NCBI RefSeq assembly: GCF_011044495.1
Contig: NZ_CP049143.1
Span: 3,100,001-3,164,000 of the forward strand
Origin: Roseimicrobium sp. ORNL1
GTDB lineage: Bacteria > Verrucomicrobiota > Verrucomicrobiia > Verrucomicrobiales > Verrucomicrobiaceae
DNA: 64,000 bases
Direction: 5' to 3'
Made by a program: the position numbers and the translations under genes. The notes under the pieces were generated by a model that saw nothing but the letters and a program-made list of their open reading frames with translations, did not search any database and had not been told where the DNA came from. Shown here piece by piece: positions 8,381 to 15,672 of the stretch (position 1 is its first letter; each line of letters begins with the position of its first letter).

Positions 8381-9919
8381 TCAAAGCTGGCCTTCCAGCG
8401 GCAGGCAGCCAAGAAGGTTGACTTTCATACGCTGCCAGGCAGTGGTCGCGGGTTCGGTGGTGTACCGGACTTCGTGCCCATCTTCGGTGGCAATCCAGAC
8501 GAGTTTCCCGCCTTCGAGCTGTACCCGGTAGGCGTGCCGCTCCAGGCCCTGGAGAGACTTTCGTGTGAGCTCCGAGGCGAGTTCCGGACAGGCGATGATG
8601 ACGCCGATCTCGGTGTTCAGCCGGAGCGAACGTGGATCCAGATTCATGGAGCCGATGAAGGTCGTGTGCTCGTCAAAGGTGAATGTCTTGGCGTGCAGGC
8701 TGGCCTTGTTGGAGCTACCGAATGGAGAAGACCCGCCGCTGCCACCACCGGTGCCGGCAACCGGCTTGAGTTCATACACCTCCACACCTGCGCGCAGCAG
8801 AGGTTTGCGATAACGTTTGTAGCCGGCATGGACTGCCGCCACATCCGTCGAGGCGAGTGAATTGGTGAGAACGACGACCCGCACACCACGCGCCCTGAGA
8901 TTGCTGAAGAGATCCACGCCCTGCTTTTCTGGAATGAAGTAGGGCGATACCACGAACAGCACCTTTTGCGTGTCATCTACAATGGAGCGCAACTGTGGTG
9001 CGAGATGCGTGGCACGGTCATTGGCAGCGGTGGTGACTTTCTCCGGCGCATCATACACGGCCCAGGCACGGGCTGGAAGGAACGCGAGGTTTCCATTCCT
9101 GAGTTTGGCGGACAGCGGATTCTCTATCGCGGCGGCGAGAGTTGGCGAAGCTTGTGCCTGCGTGAGTTTTGCCTCGAAGGCACTGCGGCGCAGGGCAAGT
9201 TGTTCCGGCGTTTCGTGCTTCTGGGATAGGGCGGAGATTCCGATGGAAGAGGGACTGTTCCAGTAGGCATCGAACTGGCGGGACACGTCCTGCACCACTG
9301 GTCCCACGGTGACGACGTCGAGGTCGGCGAAGTTCACGTCCCCGTGAGCACCGAAGTATTCGTCGCCAATGTTTCTGCCTCCCACAATGGCGGCCTGATT
9401 GTCCGCGATGAAGGTCTTGTTGTGCATGCGGCGATTGGCACGCTTGAAATCGAGCAGCGCTCCCAGCATCCTCGCCGAGCGCAGGGTCACGGGATTGAAG
9501 AGCCGCACTTCAATATTTGGGTGATTGTCCAGCACCTGCAGTCCTTCGTCAGATGCCATGGTACCGATGTCATCCAGCAGCAGGCGCACTTTCACCCCAC
9601 GGTCGGCGGCCTTCAGCAGCTTCGTGACGAAGAGCACGCCAGACTCATCGCTATGCCAGATATAGTACTGCACATCGAGGCTCTTGTCGGCAAGGTCTGC
9701 GAGGGCCAGTCGCGCGGCAAGCGCATCAGGACCTTTGGCCAGGGCATGCACGCCTGTCTGGCCTGGATGCCCTGTGGTAAATTGCCGGGCCATGTGTGCC
9801 ACCCGGGTGTTCCCTGTGTCCTTACGCGCGAAGGACTGCACACGGCCAGAGGTGTCAGGAAGTCCGGCGCATGAGGCAAGGGTGAGCGCCGCGATGCCAA
9901 GCGCGAACTGACGATTCAT
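8381..9919 (-). CDS. Phospholipase D-family lipoprotein (cardiolipin synthase C-like)
   Basis: A 512-aa protein with two HKD motifs, 'H-N-K-T-F-I-A-D' (H~166) and 'H-A-K-T-F-T-F-D' (H~409). Two such motifs form one active site that transfers phosphatidyl groups. A lipoprotein signal (M-N-R-Q, lipobox L-A-S-C17) supports the start at 9919; earlier in-frame starts would bury it. The arrangement resembles ClsC/YmdC-like enzymes that make cardiolipin. A Gly/Ser-rich insert precedes the second motif. It follows the K+ channel gene by 66 bp in the same direction and may share its transcript. A second enzyme of this superfamily is encoded at 44315-45787. Confidence 0.88.
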   Translation of the reverse strand: MNRQFALGIAALTLASCAGLPDTSGRVQSFARKDTGNTRVAHMARQFTTGHPGQTGVHALAKGPDALAARLALADLADKSLDVQYYIWHSDESGVLFVTKLLKAADRGVKVRLLLDDIGTMASDEGLQVLDNHPNIEVRLFNPVTLRSARMLGALLDFKRANRRMHNKTFIADNQAAIVGGRNIGDEYFGAHGDVNFADLDVVTVGPVVQDVSRQFDAYWNSPSSIGISALSQKHETPEQLALRRSAFEAKLTQAQASPTLAAAIENPLSAKLRNGNLAFLPARAWAVYDAPEKVTTAANDRATHLAPQLRSIVDDTQKVLFVVSPYFIPEKQGVDLFSNLRARGVRVVVLTNSLASTDVAAVHAGYKRYRKPLLRAGVEVYELKPVAGTGGGSGGSSPFGSSNKASLHAKTFTFDEHTTFIGSMNLDPRSLRLNTEIGVIIACPELASELTRKSLQGLERHAYRVQLEGGKLVWIATEDGHEVRYTTEPATTAWQRMKVNLLGCLPLEGQL

Positions 9920-9985
9920 GTTGAAGAAGAGGCCAGAGGCACGGCGGGAGCCCATGAGATTCAGAGGAGGCATTGCGATCAAGGG

Positions 9986-10462
9986 TCAAGCAGCGGGCGT
10001 TTTGGTGTCTCCGCGACTTTGAATGAAGAATTCCGAGAACACCGCGAAGAACATGCCGGTGGAGAGTCCGCACATCAAGATGCCGGTGAGGGACTCGACG
10101 CCACCGACCAGTCGCCAGTCTTGTGGCAGTACCAGATCGCCGTAGCCGGTGGTGGTGTAGGTCACGACGCTGAAGTAGGCGGCTGTGGTGAGATCCGGCA
10201 TGGCACCTGCCCAGCAATAGTGGAAGGCCCAGACGGCAATCTGAGTCAGGTGCAGGAGGATGGTCCATCCGGCGACACGAATGAGAATCCAGACCGCAGT
10301 GCGAACGTGTTGCTTCGCTGCGGCGGGTTGCTTGCGCAGCCAGCGGAGGAGATAGATGAGTCCCGTGGCGTGAATGGCCACACAGAAGGCCATGAGGCAC
10401 CAGGCGACGAGGAGATTCGCTAGCATGCAGGTGGCGGCACAATCAATGGACCACCGAAACAT
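9986..10462 (-). CDS. Two-helix potassium channel-like protein
   Basis: A 158-aa protein with three hydrophobic segments (~13-40, ~55-80, ~112-135) and the selectivity-filter sequence T-T-T-G-Y-G-D (~103-109) before the last one. This is the standard pore of the ion-channel-2 family that passes K+. No RCK/TrkA nucleotide-binding domain is attached. Its start lies 20 bp inside the end of the receiver gene, so the two are translationally linked. This suggests that membrane potential or turgor is adjusted in the same response. Confidence 0.85.
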   Translation of the reverse strand: MFRWSIDCAATCMLANLLVAWCLMAFCVAIHATGLIYLLRWLRKQPAAAKQHVRTAVWILIRVAGWTILLHLTQIAVWAFHYCWAGAMPDLTTAAYFSVVTYTTTGYGDLVLPQDWRLVGGVESLTGILMCGLSTGMFFAVFSEFFIQSRGDTKTPAA

Positions 10463-10838
10463 TTGGTGGCTTGCTCAGCGCCCACTCAATGGCATCCAGC
10501 AGGGCCTGACCGTCCACGGGTTTGCGGAAGAAACCGGCGGCTCCGGCGCGCTGGGCCGTATCGCGGGTCTCCGGTGTATCGTGAGCAGTGGTGAAGATCA
10601 CCGGAAGATGGCGGCCTGCCTTTTCCAACAGCCCGGGCAGGGCGAGGCCACTGCTGCCTGGCATCTTGATATCCGAGACGACGCAGGCATTCTCATCCGA
10701 TACCTCGGTGGTGAGGAATTCTTCGACGTTGCAAAATGTCCGCGGTTCCATCTTGGCCGAGCGAACGAGTCGCGCATAGGCCGCTCGAACCGAGGGCTCG
10801 TCATCGACAATGTAAATTTGAATGGGCGTGGCCAACAT
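10443..10838 (-). CDS. Stand-alone response-regulator receiver protein
   Basis: A 131-aa single receiver domain: acidic pair 'VDDE' (~11-14), phospho-acceptor D56 in 'SDIKMPG', Thr in 'FTTAHD' and Lys in 'FRKPVD'. It has FixJ-type receiver features but no DNA-binding domain, so it may act as a phosphate sink or signal by protein contact. The ATG at 10838 is chosen because earlier in-frame codons read through operator site 3 and encode non-receiver sequence. It lies in the same string as the kinase and FixJ-type regulator, 175 bp downstream of the kinase gene, with its own operator in between. Confidence 0.88.
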   Translation of the reverse strand: MLATPIQIYIVDDEPSVRAAYARLVRSAKMEPRTFCNVEEFLTTEVSDENACVVSDIKMPGSSGLALPGLLEKAGRHLPVIFTTAHDTPETRDTAQRAGAAGFFRKPVDGQALLDAIEWALSKPPNVSVVH

Positions 10839-10887
10839 GGGGCGGTTGTCTAACGCCCTATACTCTTCGATAACGGCGGGCTGGCTA

Positions 10888-10906
10888 CCATCGGACCTAG
10901 GTCGTA
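10888..10906 (-). promoter_or_regulatory. Operator site 3, inside the two-component gene string
   Basis: Minus strand: TACGACCTAGGTCCGATGG, ending 50 bp before the receiver start at 10838. A GAGTAT -10-like hexamer (10865-10860) follows at the same spacing as in site 6. It suggests that the receiver, channel and phospholipase genes are targets of the adjacent regulator. Confidence 0.65.
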
Positions 10907-11012
10907 CACCGCTCTCCGGCAGGTCTGGGGATTGGCCCTGGCTTCCTTGCAATGTAGAGCCAACAGGCGGAGGGGAGGCTTTTCCGCTTGCGTATGACAT
11001 CGGTGCCCGCTC

Positions 11013-12719
11013 TCAGCCACGTTGGCTGTCCACCAGTGCCTCCACACAGGGCACGGAGAAGGCAAACACCGCGCCTCCATCTTCATGGTTGCAGGCGGCG
11101 ATGAAACCATCATGGGCCTCGATCATGCGGCGGCAAATGGAAAGTCCCATGCCGAGCCCGCCGGATTTGGTGGTGAAGAAGGGCTGGAAAATCGAGGATA
11201 GCTCTTTGGCTGGGATGCCGCTGCCGTGATCGCGCACCTTCACCGTCACCTTGGTTTTGGTCGCCTGGGTGGTGATGTCTATGCGGCGATTCGCTGCCGG
11301 GGTGTCCTTCATGGCATGGATCGCATTCATCAGAAGGTTCACCAGAATCTGCTGCATTTCCACGCGTGTGGCATGCACCTTTGGCGGTGAGGGGTCCAGG
11401 AAATAGCGGACTTCGATGTTTTGACTCACGAATTCGCTGTGCAGGAACTCCGTCACTTCGTAGATCACCTCATTCAGGCAGCAGTCTTCCCGCGGCGGGG
11501 AGGCATTGCTCAGCATGGCACGGAGATGGTGCACAACCCCGCCGGCCCGTCTGCCGTCCCGGGCGATATCATCCAGGATGGCACCTACTTCCTCCGGCTC
11601 GATGGTGCCGGAGGAGAGGAACCTGCGGCCAGCCTGGGCATTGCTGAGAATGGCGGTGAGCGGCTGGTTCAGCTCATGCGCGAGGGCGGCGGCGAGTTCG
11701 CCCAGCATGGAGGCGCGGGCACTGTGCGCGATCTCCTCGCGCAGTTGCTCGGCGCGCTCCTCAGCGCGGCGGCGGCCAATAACGTTGGCAATAATCTGGG
11801 CCACCAGTTTCAGCTCAGTGACCTCATCCGGGAGCCACTTGCGCTCCGCGAGGACGGTGGTGAAGGCCAGCACGCCGAAGGTGCGACCGGTCCCGATGAG
11901 GGGAATGCAAATCAGCGATTTGGGACCGTTTGCGCGAAACAGTGCTGCCTCCCGGCTAGCTTCTGGAGGGAGCTCGCTCCATCTCGTGAACTGGAAGACT
12001 TCACCACGGATAATCTTCTCGTGTATCCAGGGAAAGTTTTCCTCAGGCTGGAAGCGTGGCAGGAGAGGGGGAAATCCGGGGCGCTGCCAGTGATGGGTCA
12101 GCATCATGCCGCCGGGCTGTTCGTCCTCCCGCTGCCAGAGCGTGGCCCGGTCCAGTCCCATGAATTCCACAATCTGCTGCAGCGTACGGAGGATGGCGCT
12201 GTCCACCTGTTCATTGGGTAGGGCCACAAACTGGGTGGAGAGATCCGCCAGGAGATGCTGCAGATGCTGCCGGACCTCCAGCTCCGCCTTCAGCCGCTTG
12301 TGCTCGGTGATATCCAGACAGACGGAGAGGAACTGCCCAGGCTTCGCATCTTCATCGAGAATGGGCACGATGGTAGCAGCCACCCAGAAGCAGGTGCCGT
12401 CCTGTGCGCGGCTCTGGATTTCCCCACGCCAGACCGCACCTCGGGAAATGGTCTGCCACAGGTCGTCGTAGAACTCTTCCGTGTGGTATTCCGATTGGAG
12501 GAGGTGATGGTTCTGCCCCAGCCATTCCTGGCGATTGTAGCCAGTGACTTCACAAAACTTGCCATTCACATAGGTGATAAAGCCCTGCGAATCCGTGGTG
12601 CATACCATGGAGTGCTCATCGAGAGCGGCTCTTACTTGTAGCAGATCATCCATGGAACTCCCCAGCGCATCCCTGAGGGCGTGCGATGGGGGATGCTCCG
12701 CGGCGACCGAAGAGTTCAT
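11013..12719 (-). CDS. PAS-GAF sensor histidine kinase (FixL/NtrB-like kinase core)
   Basis: A 568-aa kinase without membrane helices. It has a PAS domain (~35-140), a GAF domain (~165-315), a HisKA domain with H348 in 'LAAALAHELNQPL' (~338-352) and a HATPase domain with N-box 'NLLMNAIHAM' and G-box 'GLGMGLSICRRMIE'. The PAS region resembles common PAS sensors and shows no clear FixL haem ligand, so oxygen sensing by haem cannot be claimed. The start overlaps the regulator stop by 4 bp (ATGA), strong evidence that the two form a cognate pair. Confidence 0.92.
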   Translation of the reverse strand: MNSSVAAEHPPSHALRDALGSSMDDLLQVRAALDEHSMVCTTDSQGFITYVNGKFCEVTGYNRQEWLGQNHHLLQSEYHTEEFYDDLWQTISRGAVWRGEIQSRAQDGTCFWVAATIVPILDEDAKPGQFLSVCLDITEHKRLKAELEVRQHLQHLLADLSTQFVALPNEQVDSAILRTLQQIVEFMGLDRATLWQREDEQPGGMMLTHHWQRPGFPPLLPRFQPEENFPWIHEKIIRGEVFQFTRWSELPPEASREAALFRANGPKSLICIPLIGTGRTFGVLAFTTVLAERKWLPDEVTELKLVAQIIANVIGRRRAEERAEQLREEIAHSARASMLGELAAALAHELNQPLTAILSNAQAGRRFLSSGTIEPEEVGAILDDIARDGRRAGGVVHHLRAMLSNASPPREDCCLNEVIYEVTEFLHSEFVSQNIEVRYFLDPSPPKVHATRVEMQQILVNLLMNAIHAMKDTPAANRRIDITTQATKTKVTVKVRDHGSGIPAKELSSIFQPFFTTKSGGLGMGLSICRRMIEAHDGFIAACNHEDGGAVFAFSVPCVEALVDSQRG

Positions 12720-13384
12720 GCTGGCGTGGCGGATAGGAATGGTGAGACACCGACGGCCTGCGCCGCACGCACGAGGTCAGCCACGGAGTACACACCCATC
12801 TTTTCCATCACCCGGCCACGATGCACCTTGATGGTCTTTTCCGCGGCGCCGAGTTGGTCCGCGATCTGCTTGTTCAGCATGCCGGCGATGACGCAGGACA
12901 TTACCTCGACTTCGCGGGGTGTCAGTGACTGGTAGCGGGAGCGCGCGGCCATCCGCTCGTGGGCCTCCTTCTGCTTGGGGACGGATGCCTGCAGGGCAAT
13001 CTGGATGGCCCCCATCAGGTTGTCTTCATCCACTGGTTTAGTGAGGAAATCCACCGCACCGGCCTTCATGGCGGCGGCGCAGGTGGGCACGTCCCCATGC
13101 CCGGTGAGGAAGATGATGGGGACTCCACGGTCCGCGATGGTTTGCTGAAGGTGGAGACCGTCCAGCCCTGGCATGCAGACATCCAGTACGAGGCAGCACG
13201 GACCAGTGTGGGTGGAACTTTCCGCCCAGGCGAGATAGGCCTTGGCTGAGCTGAAGCCTTCAACTTTGATGCGCCAGGAGCGTACGAGGCGTTCCAAGCC
13301 ACGACGAACGAGGCCGTCGTCGTCGACTACACACACCAGACCATTGGACGATGGTGGAATGGGTCCCGGAGTTGATTGTTCCAT
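12716..13384 (-). CDS. FixJ-family response regulator (candidate binder of the repeated operator)
   Basis: A 222-aa regulator. Its receiver domain has phospho-acceptor D68 in 'VLDVCMPG', 'FLTGHGD' and 'LTKPVD'. The LuxR-type helix-turn-helix (~155-215) carries the FixJ/StyR-like recognition segment 'NKQIADQLGAAEKTIKVHR'. The ATG at 13384 is preferred; upstream codons encode low-complexity sequence. It is first in an operon with the histidine kinase. StyR and TodT, with similar K-V-H-R helices, are known to bind boxes with an ACC-NN-GGT core, which is the core of the operators in this window. The assignment is inferred. Confidence 0.92.
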   Translation of the reverse strand: MEQSTPGPIPPSSNGLVCVVDDDGLVRRGLERLVRSWRIKVEGFSSAKAYLAWAESSTHTGPCCLVLDVCMPGLDGLHLQQTIADRGVPIIFLTGHGDVPTCAAAMKAGAVDFLTKPVDEDNLMGAIQIALQASVPKQKEAHERMAARSRYQSLTPREVEVMSCVIAGMLNKQIADQLGAAEKTIKVHRGRVMEKMGVYSVADLVRAAQAVGVSPFLSATPA

Positions 13385-13744
13385 GGGAGCTTGGAGTGGT
13401 GCAACCAGACTGCTATTTTTCTCTGAATTGCAGCCAAATGTCAAGGCTGCCACTGGTTTATAACTAGAGGAATTTTCTGAAGCCTACACTCAAATATCGC
13501 TTCATAAAGTGCCTCATTTTCATCCACTCGTGAACAACCGCTTATTCGGTGAGAGGTTGCAATAATCTGCATGTGAATCGAGTAACGTGAGGTTGGTAAT
13601 TTGGCAACGCAGATCTTGCGTTTCATAGGACCAAGGTCTGATGGAGAAGAAGCCTCAAAACCCTCAAGGTCAGGCGGCATGGCACAGCCTGACTCCCTCG
13701 CGCGGTTTCCTGCATCGCAGCCCGCTCCACACTGCACCTTGAGC
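13385..13744. other. Divergent promoter region between regulator and porin genes
   Basis: A 360-bp region between the minus-strand regulator and the plus-strand porin. It contains operator site 4 and an AT-richer stretch at ~13405-13560, where the regulator's own promoter probably lies. No additional gene is seen. A possible earlier porin start at 13679 exists but would not begin a signal peptide. Confidence 0.5.
13626..13644 (+). promoter_or_regulatory. Operator site 4
   Basis: TAGGACCAAGGTCTGATGG, one mismatch from the symmetric core in the right half. It is 100 bp before the porin start at 13745. It also lies ~240 bp upstream of the divergent FixJ-type regulator gene, so a role in feedback is possible. 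Confidence 0.65.
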
Positions 13745-15187
13745 ATGCTCTCTCGCAGAGTGCGGACTGCGGGGGGCCTTTTGACCGGATGCATTCTGCT
13801 GAACTCTGCGGCAGTCATGGCTCAATCACCGGTGCCGACTCCGGCCCCCGGGACAGCGACCGTACCACCTGCGGCAGTCAGCACCGCGCCTGAGTCCTCT
13901 TCAGGAACGGGCGAGGAGTTCACCCTTTCCACCTTTTCCTTGAGCATGGATCCAGCAGCGGCGGAAAGCTCGACAGAACAGGGCCAGACTACGCTGGAAG
14001 AGTCCTTTGACTGGGAGAGGCGTGACTGGCGCCTGAGGGTGAGAAAGCGCGCCATCGAAGAAACGCAGTTCAAGTTCAACATCCGGTCCATGTATTTTGA
14101 CCGGGACAAGTATGACGGTTCTGAAAGCGAAGCCTTCGCTCTGGGCGGCTGGGCCGGGCTCAAGACGGGGTACTTCTTCGACCACCTGGCCATCGGTGTC
14201 ACAGGCTATACCTCGCAGAGGTTGCACGGTGACGAGGACAAAGACGGCACTCTCATCCTTGGCCCTGGACAATCCGGGTACGAGGTACTGGGGGAACTCT
14301 ATGCAGACATCCGCTTCAGGGAGGACCTGAACCTCTATGTGGGCCGCAAGGAGTACGACACTCCGTTCATCAACCGCAATGACACGCGAATGACGCCAAA
14401 CACCTTCGAGGCGATCGCGCTCATGGGCAAAACGAGCCTTGGCAAGGACGGCGCCACCCTGAACTACGGCCTGGGGTATGTCGACACCATCAAGGACCGC
14501 AATTCCGATGAATTCGTCTCGATGTCCGTCGATGCCGGATCAGAAGTGGAGAGGGGAGTCTACACTGCCGGCGCGTTGTACAAGAAGGGCGACTTCTCCT
14601 TTGGTGCCATCGACTACTTCAGCCCTGATATCATCAACATTGCCTATGCAGAAGCGAAGCTCCAAGTGACCATCAGTGAGAATTTGAAGCCTCGCTTTGC
14701 ACTACAGTATGTGGACCAGCGCAGCGTGGGAGATGATTTGCTGATGGACCCCGGGACATCTGCCACGCAGTTCGGTGTGAAGGCGGAGCTGCCCGTGGGA
14801 AATGCGCTCTTCACCGCGGCCTATACCAACGTGGGGGGGGATACTGCGACGATAACCCCATGGAGCGGCTATCCCGGCTATACGGTCGCCCAGGTGGAAG
14901 ACTTCAACCGCGATGGTGAAAGCGCTTTCATGCTGCGTGCGGGCTATGACTTTCCGTGGCTTGAGGGCCTGAGTGCCTACGCCCTCTGGGTGCATGGATT
15001 GGACCCCGATCCGGTGAACCAATACGCCCGCGATGAATATGACTTCAACGTGCAGTGGGCTCCCAAGGAAGGCACGCTGAAGGGGCTCTCCATCCGCGTG
15101 CGCTATGGACTTGTGGATGAGCGAGGCGGCACGGGAGATGATCTCACGGACTTCCGTGTCATCTTCAACTATGGCCTCAGCTTCTAG
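13745..15187 (+). CDS. OprD-like outer-membrane porin
   Basis: A 480-aa beta-barrel protein. The ATG at 13745 starts a signal peptide (R-R, hydrophobic core, 'AAVMAQ') and follows operator site 4; the longer frame begins at a TTG and runs through the operator. After a Pro/Ala/Ser-rich linker, many alternating hydrophobic strands follow and the protein ends in Phe (G-L-S-F), as barrel proteins do. Patterns such as 'FALGGWAGLKTGYF', 'VGRKEYDTPFINRNDTRMTPNTFEA' and 'YDFNVQWAPKEGTLKGLSIRVRYG' match the OprD family, which lets small acids or peptides enter. Substrate unknown. Confidence 0.8.
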   Translation: MLSRRVRTAGGLLTGCILLNSAAVMAQSPVPTPAPGTATVPPAAVSTAPESSSGTGEEFTLSTFSLSMDPAAAESSTEQGQTTLEESFDWERRDWRLRVRKRAIEETQFKFNIRSMYFDRDKYDGSESEAFALGGWAGLKTGYFFDHLAIGVTGYTSQRLHGDEDKDGTLILGPGQSGYEVLGELYADIRFREDLNLYVGRKEYDTPFINRNDTRMTPNTFEAIALMGKTSLGKDGATLNYGLGYVDTIKDRNSDEFVSMSVDAGSEVERGVYTAGALYKKGDFSFGAIDYFSPDIINIAYAEAKLQVTISENLKPRFALQYVDQRSVGDDLLMDPGTSATQFGVKAELPVGNALFTAAYTNVGGDTATITPWSGYPGYTVAQVEDFNRDGESAFMLRAGYDFPWLEGLSAYALWVHGLDPDPVNQYARDEYDFNVQWAPKEGTLKGLSIRVRYGLVDERGGTGDDLTDFRVIFNYGLSF

Positions 15188-15213
15188 ATTAGCCATACAG
15201 CGGGCTTCCGTGG

Positions 15214-15232
15214 TAGGACCAAGGTCCGATGG
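15214..15232 (+). promoter_or_regulatory. Operator site 5
   Basis: TAGGACCAAGGTCCGATGG, near-perfect palindrome. It stands before the small hypothetical gene and the glgX, LOG and transporter genes that follow without another visible promoter. Only 27 bp separate it from the earliest good start (15260), which favours the ATG at 15296. Confidence 0.7.
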
Positions 15233-15295
15233 CAGCAGGGGCGTCGCAGGAAGATGATGATGGTGGAAACTCAGCACCCTCACACAAATCGCACC

Positions 15296-15628
15296 ATGTC
15301 CCTGCCAGATCCAAGCACCCTCAATGAGTCCCGCCGCGAGGCGATTGCCGCGACCATCCAGCCGGCCACGCTGGAGGAATTGCGTGCCTTGGGCGAGCGG
15401 TTGTTTCCCTTCCTCGATCATCCATGGAGGCACCAGTACTTCCAATTCCTGGAGGAGCATCCGGACAGCAAGTACTTCCGAGCCTCCACGGATGACGGCA
15501 TCGCCATTCTCTACTGCAAGGAACACAATCGTGGCATCTGGTTCATTCCAGGCAGCGGCGTGGGTATCCTGCAGGAGACGGGCCTGAAGGCTCTCTCCGA
15601 GATCGTGCAGCAGCAGAAGCCCCGCTGA
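15296..15628 (+). CDS. Hypothetical protein, ~110 aa
   Basis: A soluble protein of 110 aa from ATG 15296, or 122 aa from ATG 15260, which has GGAAG just upstream. The choice is open: operator site 5 ends at 15232, so a promoter at the usual distance would place transcription start near 15265 and favour 15296. The sequence is acidic-helical at first ('TLEELRALGERLFPFLD'), then a compact beta part ('GIAILYCKEHNRGIWFIPGSGVG'). It is not recognised. It heads the glgX gene string 44 bp before that gene and so may act in polysaccharide metabolism, but this is guesswork. Confidence 0.7.
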   Translation: MSLPDPSTLNESRREAIAATIQPATLEELRALGERLFPFLDHPWRHQYFQFLEEHPDSKYFRASTDDGIAILYCKEHNRGIWFIPGSGVGILQETGLKALSEIVQQQKPR

Positions 15629-15672
15629 CTGCATCGCGGTGCGATGGCAGGTGGGTGCAGAAAAACATACTC

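Noticed and set aside
13337-13355. GACCATTGGACGATGG in the start of the FixJ-type regulator gene
   Set aside because: Only a partial match, inside the coding region, so probably chance, although an autoregulatory role cannot be excluded.
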